Source of the DNA: Acanthornis magna
Taxonomy: Eukaryota > Chordata > Aves > Passeriformes > Acanthizidae
DNA length: 64,000 nt
Assembly: GCA_036785705.1 (NCBI GenBank)
Contig: JAWUZG010000135.1
Location: 2,356,001 to 2,420,000 of the forward strand
Direction of reading: 5' to 3'
Each line of letters starts with the position of its first letter. Within the stretch, counting starts at the first letter, position 1. The notes below the pieces were generated by a model. That model saw only the letters and a list, made by a program, of their open reading frames with translations. It did no database searches and was not told the DNA's origin. The position numbers and the translations under genes are program-made. This document shows, piece by piece, positions 11,501 through 23,700 of the stretch.

Positions 11501-14500
11501 CCTGAGATAGTAACATTTACTATCTAATTCCTACTACTTCAACAGTGGAATTCCACAGTTATGTCAATTATGTTTTGGAAATATCACTGAACTTTGCTTA
11601 TTTGAACCCATTAATGTGCTGAGACAAGGTTGGGTTTGCTTCAATAACATTGCAGAATGATTTGATGATTTCAATACCTTTGTCTTACAAAAAAAGAAAA
11701 GAAAAGAAAAAAAAATAATTGTTCAAAGAGTTGTATGAAACAAGTGCCATTGTACAGCCCGCAGCACACTCCTTGGTTCCTGGATTCTTGTTAAGTGCTG
11801 CTGTGGTCTGATGGGAGCAGTTCAGTTTCTATCGCACTGCTGCCATTAAGCCCTTGCTCTCAAGAAAGTTTTCTCCCACACATAAGTGTGCAGCCTTGAG
11901 TGAATAAAGTCCCAAAGTATTGGGATGGCACCTCTACAGCCAAATTAATTTATTTTTACCTGCTCTGGCAAGGTTGCTCTAGCAAGGTTTAACATGGTGA
12001 ATACTACGTCTCATAACTGGGCTGTGTGAAAAGTAACATTCCCATCTGTTTGACTACAGCTTGAACTTTGGAAGATGGACAGTGGTCTTGTCACATGTAC
12101 GCTTTTCTTCTTCCATGGACTCTAGTGTGGTTTTGTCTGGCCCTTTGTGTTAATTTATACTACACTACTCTCCCTGTTCCTGTATGTTGGTGGGAAGCCA
12201 TGACTTCATGCTACCTTCACATCCAAGGGACTAATGAAACAGAACACTGCTTACTATTTTTCTGGCATAAAGGGAAAGCCTAGAATGAGCAGAAATCATA
12301 ATTTAACTTGTATTAAGTTTCTACATGCATTTTTCATCACCTGAAAAAAATTGTCTTCGCAAACTAACTTTTTAATGAGAAAGCTTCTAGTGTTGCTGGT
12401 AGCAATGATTAAGTATCTAACTACCTATAGCACTTCTTGTTAGTTCATTAAAAGACTAGCCTTCCTAATTACATTTGCATGTCTCTCCATAATTTGTACA
12501 GACCTCAATAACTAAATGGGTGATAATCCGTCAGCAGAATTGCAAAAGACCTTGATCCTTACATACGCAAACCCTCAGGCAGTATTTACAGTTTTCTAAT
12601 AGTGTGTTGCCTTTCTTACTTGATTTTTAACTGAATAGAAGACACTGTTGATGATATTAGCTTCACAAATAGTCTGTTGTGCAATGGATGAAGACACTTT
12701 GGGATGGATATAGGCAATCTGTCCCCTTGCTCCCTAGTCATTGCAAAGACAGATCTCGTTTCTGGTTTAGTTATTTGAAACTGTCTGTGTCTTTATTTCA
12801 CTGATAAGTGATTTTAAAAGCTGGAGTGAATGTTATTTTTTTACTCTTTGAAGGCCTGATCTCTTTGTGATGCTTGGATGGCCAAAAGATGGTGACTTAA
12901 ACACAAATTAGGTACCTGCAGCACAATTTCTAATGGTGCAGAGGTGAAGCTGGGGAATTGGTGCTCACCCTCTGAAGGTCAGAGCACAGATTGACTTGCA
13001 TGACTGGAGATACTCAGCACTTATAGTGCTGCTTTAAGTATATTCATCTGTTTTCTCTTTTATTTGTTCTTCTCTTCAGGCAGCTAAAAAACTAAGCCAT
13101 TCTAATTTAATTTCTTTCCTTCTTAAAAAATTTTTATAATCTGGTCTTCAGCTTTAGTGTAATTTTACCTCTTCTTTCATACTTACGTGAGTTAAATGCT
13201 TTATGTCTCTATTTCATGTGGGAAATGCCTCCAAGGGCATCCACTTACATATAGCAATTTTGGTGCATCACCTCCGAATAATTCAGAGAAAACCTATCCA
13301 TCATTAGATGAATTTTTGCACTCTTATCATTGCAGTGCTCACTTTCTGATCATCTGAAAAGCTTTCAGACTCACCCATGAGTTATACAGCCATCACTGCC
13401 CATTTTCTAGCTGAATCCCTGTGTCTACACATGCTCCTGGCTCACCAGCTCCGCTCTTAGTCTCCCCCCAGAGCAGCACAGGGTGATTATATTTCTAACT
13501 CATGTGGCTTATCACATTTAAGACTCTACTTGAAGAGCAAGGTCTCCGCTTTACCACTGCATCATTATCTTCTGAAATATTTTTAAAATGTGCCATTTTA
13601 GCCCTATGTTATATGTTCTGTCCTCAGAACAAGGCAGCAAAACTGGAACAGGGAGAAAGGAAAATGCCTGCTGTGTTTCGAGTTAGTGTTCCTACTGGGA
13701 CATATCTTTGAGGCAGGGCCATGTGGAGGTAGAGCAAATGGTGCAGGAAGGCACTTTGCTGAGTTGGAATGAAATATCACAAGCTGAAACAGTAGTTTCT
13801 GACCACCTGCCTGGACAAAGTGATTTCATCTGGGCTGCTACTGGAATTGTCCTTGTGTTGTTTGGCAACTCTTTGCAGCATCCTCTTTATATTATTTCAG
13901 TTTGTGCAGATGTTGTGAATAAAGAGAAACTAGGAGAAAATGAGGAGTATCTTCTCTTCCAGAAAAGCTTGTTACCTATGGCAAAATCCTCCAAATCATT
14001 ACTCTTTTACAAAGGGGCAGTCATATGCTGTAAATAATGAACAGTAATGATAAAACATCTGAGAAGACTTAGATAAGAACATGTATTGAAAAAATGCAAT
14101 TATTATGGTCTGAGAGTTTTCACAGTGGGCGAAACCATGTACTTTATAATTTCTACTATTTAATTTTTTAATCGCGTTTCTTTCAAAGTTAATTTATTCT
14201 GATGAAGTGGGATATCTGCTGATTATTTAACATATCCATCTATTTTGTGAGCTTTAGTGTTGCCCTGAGTTTCATGTTAATTATATAGGACCATCACTAT
14301 ATTTAAAAACCAGTCTTCATTAAAAAAACTAAATCATTAATATATCAGCTGTTAGCTGTACTTAACAGAGGTCTTCTGCATCTCTCACAGGCTTTATGAA
14401 TTCTTAGGCTTGCAGTCCTTTCTGCTATTTATGTGTACTGAAGCAACCATATAATTTATCTGGTTTGGAGCTCCTTTCTTCCAGCATATTCAGAGCTTAC

Positions 14501-17500
14501 CGGTATCACTAATAGGAAAACAGAAAGAGATTCATCCCTTAATTCCTAAACATCTTGATAAATGAGCAACAGAACCTGCCAACTAGCTAATATAACATGG
14601 TATACAGACCGTGATATTAGGTATAAGAGGTTGATTTGGCCGGAATTTTGAGTATGTCATGTGACTTGTAAAGAGATGAAAATAAAAGATATTAAATACA
14701 TAGCCTGCCTCAGTATTTTCCCCAGCACTCACATGGAAGTGACAACAGAGTTCCTGCTCTTCACTTCAGGTGTTTTATAAACTTGCCTACCTTCTTGACT
14801 GCCACCAGTTGAAATGCTGGTGTGAGGAATTAGGATTGGATGCCTGGGTGATGAGAAAATGAAAAGGATTGCTCTTCAAATGATTCTGAGGGGATACGCA
14901 ATAGAGCAGAACCCTTTTTGAAGGATTGGTTCAAAGGAAAACATAGGCTCAAAATAATGAGCTTTTAAAAACCTGTCTTACTGCTTGTGGTTCCTCACTG
15001 TGCTTCAGATATAATTCATATCAAGGTTTTAGGATTTATCATTACCTAGACTACCCTGACCTCCATCAGTGCCCCGCCTACAAATACAGATAGTCTTTGT
15101 ATAAAATGCCTTCATACCCTCAAAGTTCTAGAAATTTCAGTAACATTCAATAAATAATATTAAAGGCAAAAATTTATGGCATTACCTAAAATTTTCCCCA
15201 ATTACTATGAAGAGGAAGAAACTTGTATTTTGGCTTCCTTAATGCAGTAAGTGTTGGTTAAGTTGGATTTAGCTACTTGACTGTGTCATGATAGATAAAG
15301 ATTAGAACTGTATAAATAAAATACTAGGCACATGGTTAATATTTTTCTAACTAGAAGGCACAGCTAAAAAGTTTGGGTTTGTACATGAAACCAACTTAAA
15401 TAGTCCTGAGTTTTGAAAATGCACCCATTTTCAATTTTTTTTCTTCTTCTCCTTATTTGGTGAGGCTTCCTTTATTTTTCCAGGGATCAGCTGAGTAACA
15501 CTGGTGCAATATTCTTCCCTGGCACTGGTGTCCCTTGTTCAGTGACACTGTGTGTCCCATGTGGTCATTCTCTCCAAGGGCGTTATTGTAACAGTATATT
15601 AGAATTTTTTTCCTTCCTAAAATTAGTCTAAGGCATTTCAAATACTTGGTCTTAAGGGCACAGCTGATTCATGTGGGAGCTTTTCAAGGGAAAAATGGTA
15701 GTAATGTGCCCAGATTCTGTTTTCCTGATGTGGGGAAAGGGCACTGAAAGTATTCTATGCCTTTGAAAATGCTTTTTCTTTTGGTCCCCAATTTACTTTG
15801 GTTTTTATTGCTTAAATATTGCCCACGAAATATTAGCCAGTTGTAGCACTTGACTGAATTATGTGTAAGATGAGCTAAAAAGCATTGTTCTTCCATGTTT
15901 CTTTGTGTCATTCAATAGCTCTGATCTGACTTCTGAAATATATTTACACATTTTTCTTGGAGTTTCATGACATCATCACATCTGTAGATTTAGGGGTCTG
16001 ATGCAAATGATGATCTGATTCTGTTAAAATGATCAGTCTGCCAAAACATGAACAACATTTTGTATTCTCTCCATCTCTTACATGACTGAACAGATTCCAG
16101 TATTTTATGTTATGGACTTTGTTTTGAATCACTCTCTTTTGTTGCATGCATGAAGTTTTTTGAAACTTTCTTCTGATATATCAGTATTGGCAACAGCTGG
16201 TCCTCCCTTCCTTAAGCACCCAATACTTTTCACAAACTTTTTGACTCTTAAAAGAGTACTACTTGTGGGTTTTGTAATCATTTTAGCATCATGGTTTTTT
16301 TAGTTAAATGCCCACACAAATAGAAATTAAAGGAATCTTGGGATGATATAAAGTTATTTGGATTAATTAATCCCTATCAAAACTTCACTGAGCTATTTAC
16401 ATATGTATTATAGGTCAATATAGACCTCCATTTTAATTCATGTCTTTATGTAAAAACTTCTTTACAGCCTGGATATTTGCTTCCATGTGCTTTGCCTGTG
16501 AGCTCCAATAAGTATGACTCAGAGATGTTGCTTGGACTTTCATTTTTATTTTAAGCATAAAGACTATTGTAGTTCCAACAGATTATTATTTAAAAGTTGG
16601 TTTAAAAATACTAAACAGATAAACATTTAAGAAAACTCCTTTACCATGCAGCCCAATATTTCATAAAATATGTATAGTTTTTACTTCTACTCCTGCAGAG
16701 AATGTAAGAAATCATCTTATTTTGGTACCAGTATAATGTGTCAGAATAGTTGTGCTTTGTGGTCTAATCAAAAATATTAGCTGAAATGGGGAGGATGAGG
16801 GTCTTTATGGATTGCTATATGGACAGAAGAGATTTTTTGTTCTTTAGTATAAAAGGAATCATCCAGTGATTCCATTGAAAATATTTAGTTTGAACACTGA
16901 TATCGAAATATTGCACTGAAAGATAAACAGATGACTTCAGAATGATGGTAGCAAATGCAATTATGCTTCAACCCACAATAATCTTAAGTGAGATATTTTA
17001 TTAAATGTTAATAACTTTGGGGACTAGACTGGTTTCTTCTTAGGTCTTTCAAATAAGAGTTGTTCTGTGCAACAAGATGCCTGCAATATAAAGGTGGAAT
17101 GTGTACCAAGGGGTGATTCTGAGGGCTTAAAACCATTTGAGATTTATTAATTTTCTGGAGTTGGGTTGACATGGTTCCATGAATAGGCACAAGGCCTGGA
17201 GAGTGGGATTAGGAAGGTTTCCAGAGGCTCTGAACTCATGTCAAGCAAAACTGTCATGCCAAGCAGCTAAGTCAACTGAATAGGGAAAAGTCTTGGAAGT
17301 GCTTTATCAATGCATAATGTTTGTAAATTTTATTCAATTAATTTACAGCTGCAGGGCTCATGAGGCTGAAATTAAAGTTTTGTAAAGTTTTGATAAGGAA
17401 GCAGCCAAAACCAAACAAAAACATTTGATTAGCTTTGGATGTTTTTTTAACAAGTTGGCAGGGGAACAAAATTGCAAGCAAGTATTTCAGAGGAAGGTGT

Positions 17501-20500
17501 ACCCAGTCATGGGAGCTACTGTAGTCGGCTGGATTGGTAGCAGAATGCCTGCCAGGATCCTGCATGAAGTGCCTGCAGGTATGCTTGACATTTGCTTCCC
17601 CCTCTGCCAACAGGTGCCTCGAGGAAAAGCCATGTCCCAGAGAAAAGCCTCTGGAATTTAGTGCTACCAAAAGTACTTGCAAATAAACATTGTGCTTTAA
17701 ATTCCTGTTATTTTTATGACAAGATTAAATAGAATTTACTTCAGACAAAACATGAGTGAGAAAGAAGATATGCCAGAAGATGCCCAAGGTGCTAGCATAT
17801 GAGCTTTACAATTTATTTTTTTTTTTAATTTTAAATTATTGGGGCGATCAGGCAAACACTCAACTTCTCCTAGAGTCCTTTGGATATGACTTGGCAAGAT
17901 CACAGTCAGGGCTGCCACCCCCTTTCTCTGTTTATTGTGGCTGAGTTAGGAGAAATGGCGTTGCTTGTTGATATCTTACTTTTGTCCCTTATGTAAGCCC
18001 AAGAGAGATCAGAATTCTGGAACCAAGCTTAACCTGAGCCCTCCCTCTCATATGCAACGCGTCTTGCTGAGGGAGCAGTTTCTGTTCCTTTTAGTTGTAT
18101 GCATTCATTGCTTCATATTTGCATTACTGAAAAGAGCAGCATTTTTGTTGTTTTCTTACATGCATTGTTAATTTTTAGACTTGGGTTCCCATTCATCAAT
18201 ATTGTTTCTTAATAACTGAGTGAATTATCCAGTCAGCTTTTACACTTCCAGTGATTGTGAAATTTGTATTTTATTTGCAGCCTTCTCCCAGTATATCTAC
18301 AAAGGAAAAGGAAATTCCATTAAAATCAAGTTATCACGTGGGAACCCACCTGCTTTTGCTGAAATATTTGGATTTATTTTGGGGAAATCTAAACAGAATG
18401 CTTCAATTTCTGTCAGGTCACAATAAAAGCAAGCAATTCAGTTTGTTAAGAGCATCTTTCAAGGGAGTGAGTGGTGTAGGCTTGATGCATTGGATTAATT
18501 TCTGAAATTACAGATGAGAATCTTCCCTGCACTGCTGCTGTTCTGGAAGAACTTGAAGGCTTTGTAAGTGTAAATTGTGCCACGCACTATGGTTATTTGA
18601 CGTTGAACTCATTGTTCATGGTTGGATGCTAAATATGTTTTGCAATGTCATTTCCATAAAAGTTTGAAAAGAAGCAAGTCTTCCTTTATTAAGTAATGTT
18701 TCCTTCATAAATCCTGCTGACATTTTAGGATTGGAGGAAAAAGTGGAGACAAGTAGCTTTCAAATTTCCTTCTATCTTAGAATAACACTGTGACCAAGTG
18801 CCCAGACTTTCTGGTGAGGTTTGCATGCCTTCCACTGAGTTTTTTACACTGGGGCAGCAGGTGAAAGGCATCTGGGTTTGTCCTGGGAGAGTTTATAGAA
18901 AGTCTTAAAAGGCATTTTATAAAGTTTTACTGAAACTTTTTAAATTTTTTGCATGGCCCCTACCCAAGTTCATGATTGTGAAATATAATATAGGGATGAA
19001 CATTCAATCCAGTCTACCTCTCCAATACAGAGGAGATACTAGAAGTTCATTATTTGAATGCTTTGGCATGATTTTTGGTTCTGTGTGCTATTTGCCCGGT
19101 TTCATTCTGGTTTTCCATATTTCCTTCTTCAAATGTCTCTGTGGATTGTTCTAATGTAGTTTGGAAGTTGGCAGAGCATTGTCTTAAACCTGAAAGTTTT
19201 GGTATAGTGTGACATCCATTGTTTTCCGCTGTCACTAAGAGCAAAGAAATCTTGCTGAGCTGTGAAACTGCACACTTAAAACCAAGTGCTGCATTTATGT
19301 GAAGTTAAACACATTCAATATCAAACTTTGCACAAGATTCAGATTTTTCTGTCCTAACTTTGCATGAAAAAGATCATCTTTTTCTATCTTAACTTTGCAT
19401 GAAAGAAATGAAGAAGATTTCTCTGAAGTCTGAAAATATTTGGGTTTGCATTCATTAATGTATGTGTCAGTATATAGATGTCTTCTGCACTTTCAAAACA
19501 GGCTCAACTCCTCCCCCCGCAGTTTCTTTAGGGTGTTTAGAATGATCATGGTTTTTATTTCACTGAAGAGACAATACATTTCTTAAAAGGTAGCCATGAC
19601 ATATTGACTCCTTAATCACAGCAATAATTATACATGATTTTTCCATGTATCAGGATCAGCCTGTTTATTTCTGTGTGAGAAAAATAAATTATGTTTCTAT
19701 ATAGGATTCTTAAATGACGGTAGAAGAAAAAAGCAAAGCTCTGCTGGGAATTGCATCTATTATTAAGACTCTCAGAGCATTAAAAGCATTAGAATAATAA
19801 CCTGTTACAATAAACCAATGATATAGCTAAGCCCTCTCTTCTTGAAGAGGAGAAGTCTTGATTCATCGTTCAGGTGTAAATATATGTCACAGAAGTCAGT
19901 GATTTGGTAAGATATACAGTGATTCTCTGAAATTAATAAAACTTTAAAACAAAGATATTTAAAGCAGCAAATCAGGAACTGAAATGCCAGGAGTCATGGG
20001 AAAGATGGACTTGTTCTCCTAAATAGTTGGTCTGGATTTTAATGAGACCATTTTATAGCAGAAACAAAGGAATATTATATTCATTATGATAAAGATATTA
20101 TGAGATGAAAAATTTTCTATGCCTACACAGCGTACTTGCTTTCTGATAGCAGCTGTAATTTGTGTGGGTTCTATGCAGTCAGTCCATTTTTAAGTCTGTT
20201 GCATTATTCCCTATATTACAAAATGCCCATATGTTGTTAGCTTCTATTTTAAGGGAATAAAAGTAAAAGCTGTTTCTGCAAAGTCTAGCGTAGAGACTAG
20301 GAAGGTGTTTCTGCTGTTTTAAATCAATTATATTTGTCTATAGCACTCAGCATGGCCTCAAAAATAAAAGTTGTGAGGAGAGGGAGTAGGTTTCTTCACA
20401 ACTTATCCTGAGCTATGTGTCCTGGAGAATTTTAATTTAGTTGGAAGAAACTGATCACATGACTGAGGGCTCTGGGGCTCTCTGATATGCAGTTCCTCTC

Positions 20501-20690
20501 AGTCTTAGGGGCAGCAACTATTTCAGCAATAGTCTGCCTTTAAATGTTAAGGTCTGAGAGATGCACCCATGTTCAAGCAGGTACTATCTTTGTACTGTTG
20601 CATTTATCCTTTTGTTGTACTCCCAGTTCCCTGTAGCCTCTGCACTGCTCTTAGGCACTGCTTTTGCCTGACTCTGACCCTCCTCCCCTC
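8542..20690. other. Unique AT-rich noncoding DNA
   Basis: No complete gene or interspersed repeat family is recognised over this stretch. A-rich low complexity occurs at about 11690-11717 (AAAAG-like), and a short ATT run lies near 10458. Acceptor-like pyrimidine tracts occur near 13080 and 16465 but are not paired with convincing donors. Candidate small exons at 18281-18416 and 18514-18563 are treated as a finding. A 35-bp tandem duplication lies at 19344-19409. Confidence 0.55.
19344..19409. repeat. Tandem duplication, about 35 bp x 2
   Basis: Two adjacent copies start with TTTTTCT at 19344 and 19379, and both contain TAACTTTGCATGAAA. They differ by a few substitutions, and the second copy is slightly shorter. 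This is a local duplication in otherwise unique DNA. Confidence 0.85.
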
Positions 20691-20704
20691 CAAACACCTG
20701 GGAG

Positions 20705-20714
20705 TATAAAAAAG
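20705..20714 (+). promoter_or_regulatory. TATA-box-like site
   Basis: TATAAAAAAG is preceded by a C-rich stretch (CCCTCCTCCCCTCC) and followed by a GC-richer segment with TGTGTCCGGGG about 30 bp downstream. The spacing and composition resemble a core promoter or the U3/R junction of an old LTR, but no transcript, LTR ends or downstream gene can be shown from sequence alone. Confidence 0.25.
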
Positions 20715-23700
20715 CCACCATTAGATCCAGCCCACTGTTTGTGTCCGGGGTGTGTTTCTTGTCAGTGCAGCCAGGGCCACTTCCACTGACAGCCGTGCTT
20801 GGAAGAGTTACGGACGGTCAGAAGTGTGATCTGGCAATGGTTTATTGATAAGAAGGCAATGGGGGTGGACAATGGACACTGCTGACATCTTCATTTAGGC
20901 ATAAGAGCTGCAAGAACATTCTTTGATAGAGGCTGATTTTGAAAACAAACTTGCTCAGTGAGGAGGTGCTTGGTGAGGCTTCCCATATGAGAAATGTCCA
21001 TCTTTGGGGTAAACAAGAACATAACAACAAAATAAGCAGTCCAACTGCTGTTTCAGGAAACTGGTTTATTGATTACTTATGGCAATTGATACTCTAAATG
21101 CAGTTAAATTCTGGTGGGCCAAAAGCAATATTTGAGAAAGCTGATCTTCCCACGATTGACTGACACATGACATTGAAGCCTGATCCTTGTTCCTGGTTGA
21201 CTTACAGCTAAGACTTCACCCTGTTTTGTAGCTTCTCTTTAAAACACATCGAGTTTTTTAATGAGATTTCAGGAAATTACTGTGTTTTTCAGTCATCCCT
21301 TTTACTTTCTTTGGTTTTGTAACTTACTGATAATATACTCTTACAAAAAATAGCTGTCCGCAAATGGTAGATAATGTGAGGGAGATGTAGTGGCCTGTAA
21401 ACTTTCTTCTAGAGAAATTTAACTCTGAGTTCAAGGCAGTCTGATTGCCGAGAAGATAAGCTATGGTCAGTGGTGTGTTTATGAGTACAGAGATCTTCCT
21501 GCTATGGGAGCACTTGACAAGAAACAGAGAAGGCATGTGAAGAGCTAAATATGCAGCAAGACTGTTTATATCCTCCTGACTACTTCGCTCCTCTGCCTAT
21601 GCAGAGATTTCCTAATTTTCTGTCTTTATTCTTCTCCTTGATTTTATGTAGCTTAATCCAGGATTGCTTAGGGCAATTTGCTCATTATAGTGCAAATGTT
21701 TTAGTCTCTCTCTGTTATGAAGCAAGTTCCCTTTACGAAATTATTTTCTCATGTCGGTGCGTTCTTTGCCCTGCCTCAAGTGGGGACTAAAGGAACAGAT
21801 GTACTGCATATATACTGCATATCATTTTCATGTCTGCTGCAATATTTCTGTGTTATAGTGCAGAGAAAGACAGTGTTGTAGAGTAGTAGTTTAAACTTGT
21901 CGTAGTTTATCTTGCAAAGAAGAAAACAAATATTAACAAATGCTTTATACTTGTTATTCTGTAAGTTATCCAGATTTGCTGACTTCTACCTCAGCATTTC
22001 TATTTGTATCCTAACTATCATAATATCTTTGCCTTTTTAAAAAAAATACATCCTGTCTCCCCAGTATGGAATGATTTGCAGTACTTCCTCACACATGTTA
22101 GCTAAAATCCCTGAAAGGCAGCTTGGGATAAGGGTCATCTTTGGTAGTGGCAAGAGGCTGCAGAATTTATCAGCATTCAGTCAAATGGAAAGGACTTTCA
22201 GTTCACTGTGGGAAAGAGAAAAGTGCACAATCTTTGGTGAATCTTCCTGTTACTAACTGATTTTGAAAATATGTTAATTAATGTGATGAATTGTTACTCT
22301 TTCCATTTAATAGTTCAATTACAAAAGTCTGCTGAGAGCAGAGAGCAAAGCACACAGGTGTTCACCAAGCAGTGTGTGTGTGGTAGCTCGGCAGAGCCAG
22401 GGCTGGCCTGTGCAGGTGCCCACACTGTGCCATCTGAAGTGTGTTTGTCACAGGGATCTCACACCATGTGGAGGGTGTATGCTGTATGTCCTGCTACTGC
22501 TGTCAGCAGCTGGATGACACTTAAAAGGCACAGTCATGGGCATGCCAGAAAGAAAGTTAGATTGGCATTCAAGAGGTTAATTAGAATAGGAAAGAGCAAT
22601 TAAAGGGACGTGACGATGTCTTCATAAAACAGTAATTGAGCGCTCTTCATTAAGTGATCTCATTAAATGAGGCAGAGGATTTGTTGTTGTTGAAATTCTG
22701 GACTTGCTATTAAGATTCTCTAATCAGCTTTCTGAAAGGGGAGTTATTACAATACCATAACTTTTGAAACCTTTTATTGTTCTCAAGATACTGCGAGGTG
22801 TGTTTTGTGTGGATGTATTTTCCTTGGCATCAAAATGGAGAACTGGAAATAATAATGTTGCTTGTGTATGAATGTCACGAGTCCATTATTTTTATTTGCC
22901 CCACCTATGAGACAAATGAAGGTTTAGCTCCTAGTTTCAGTAATTGCATCCTTGTATTATGTATATTGTGTGGTAATGTGGCTGCACATGCAGAATACAA
23001 ATCAATACCTTAACAGCAAGTAACAGATGGATGGCTCCTGCGAAAGAACTTTGTTGTCCATTTATTGATCACAGTTATGTTAACAGAGACATACCATAAC
23101 TACCAGTGCCAAAATAAACATCAGTTTAAATAGTGGTCCTGTGAGAACAGGATTGTTGCTGGTTTACTTGGTGAGAGCAGTCTTGTCAACTGCTCGACTG
23201 ATTCTTAAATTCTCTGAACTTAAACAAAGAGCAGGAATGTTTCAGAGAGATGTTTGTGTTGTATAAAATACCTTAAATATTGTGAAGAATTAAAGCATTT
23301 AAATCACAACAAATAAAACCTCTTATGGAAAAATATTAAGTAAAAAGAGGCACAGTGAAATGCTGCTGATTTAAAACCAACCAAAAAAGAAGTAATCGTT
23401 TTACCTAATGTGATGCTGTTCATATTCCTGCTGTGTATCATTGGCTCAATGATTTCTGTTGGTTTTCTTTTCTACCTCTGGATATAAGACCCACAGAACT
23501 GCAGGGGCACATGGAGAAAGGACAGCAAAACTCAGTCTGCATCAAATATTTCTGTTGTAGAAAGTAAGCAAAATGAAAGCAGATGGAAAAGCTCCATATC
23601 ACTCTAAGTCCCTTACCATGACCCTCAATACTGTGTGCTGCAGCGGTAAACGCCCACACAGTGATTCGGTTACTAATTATTTTTGAAGTTATTGATGTCC

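Noticed and set aside
13079..13140. Excellent pyrimidine tract and CAG followed by 19 open codons
   Set aside because: No donor and an early stop; a terminal exon cannot be supported without an upstream partner.
16466..16552. Acceptor-like site followed by 28 open codons
   Set aside because: The possible donor (GTGAGC) lies inside the frame and nothing links it to other segments; similar sites occur repeatedly by chance in this window.
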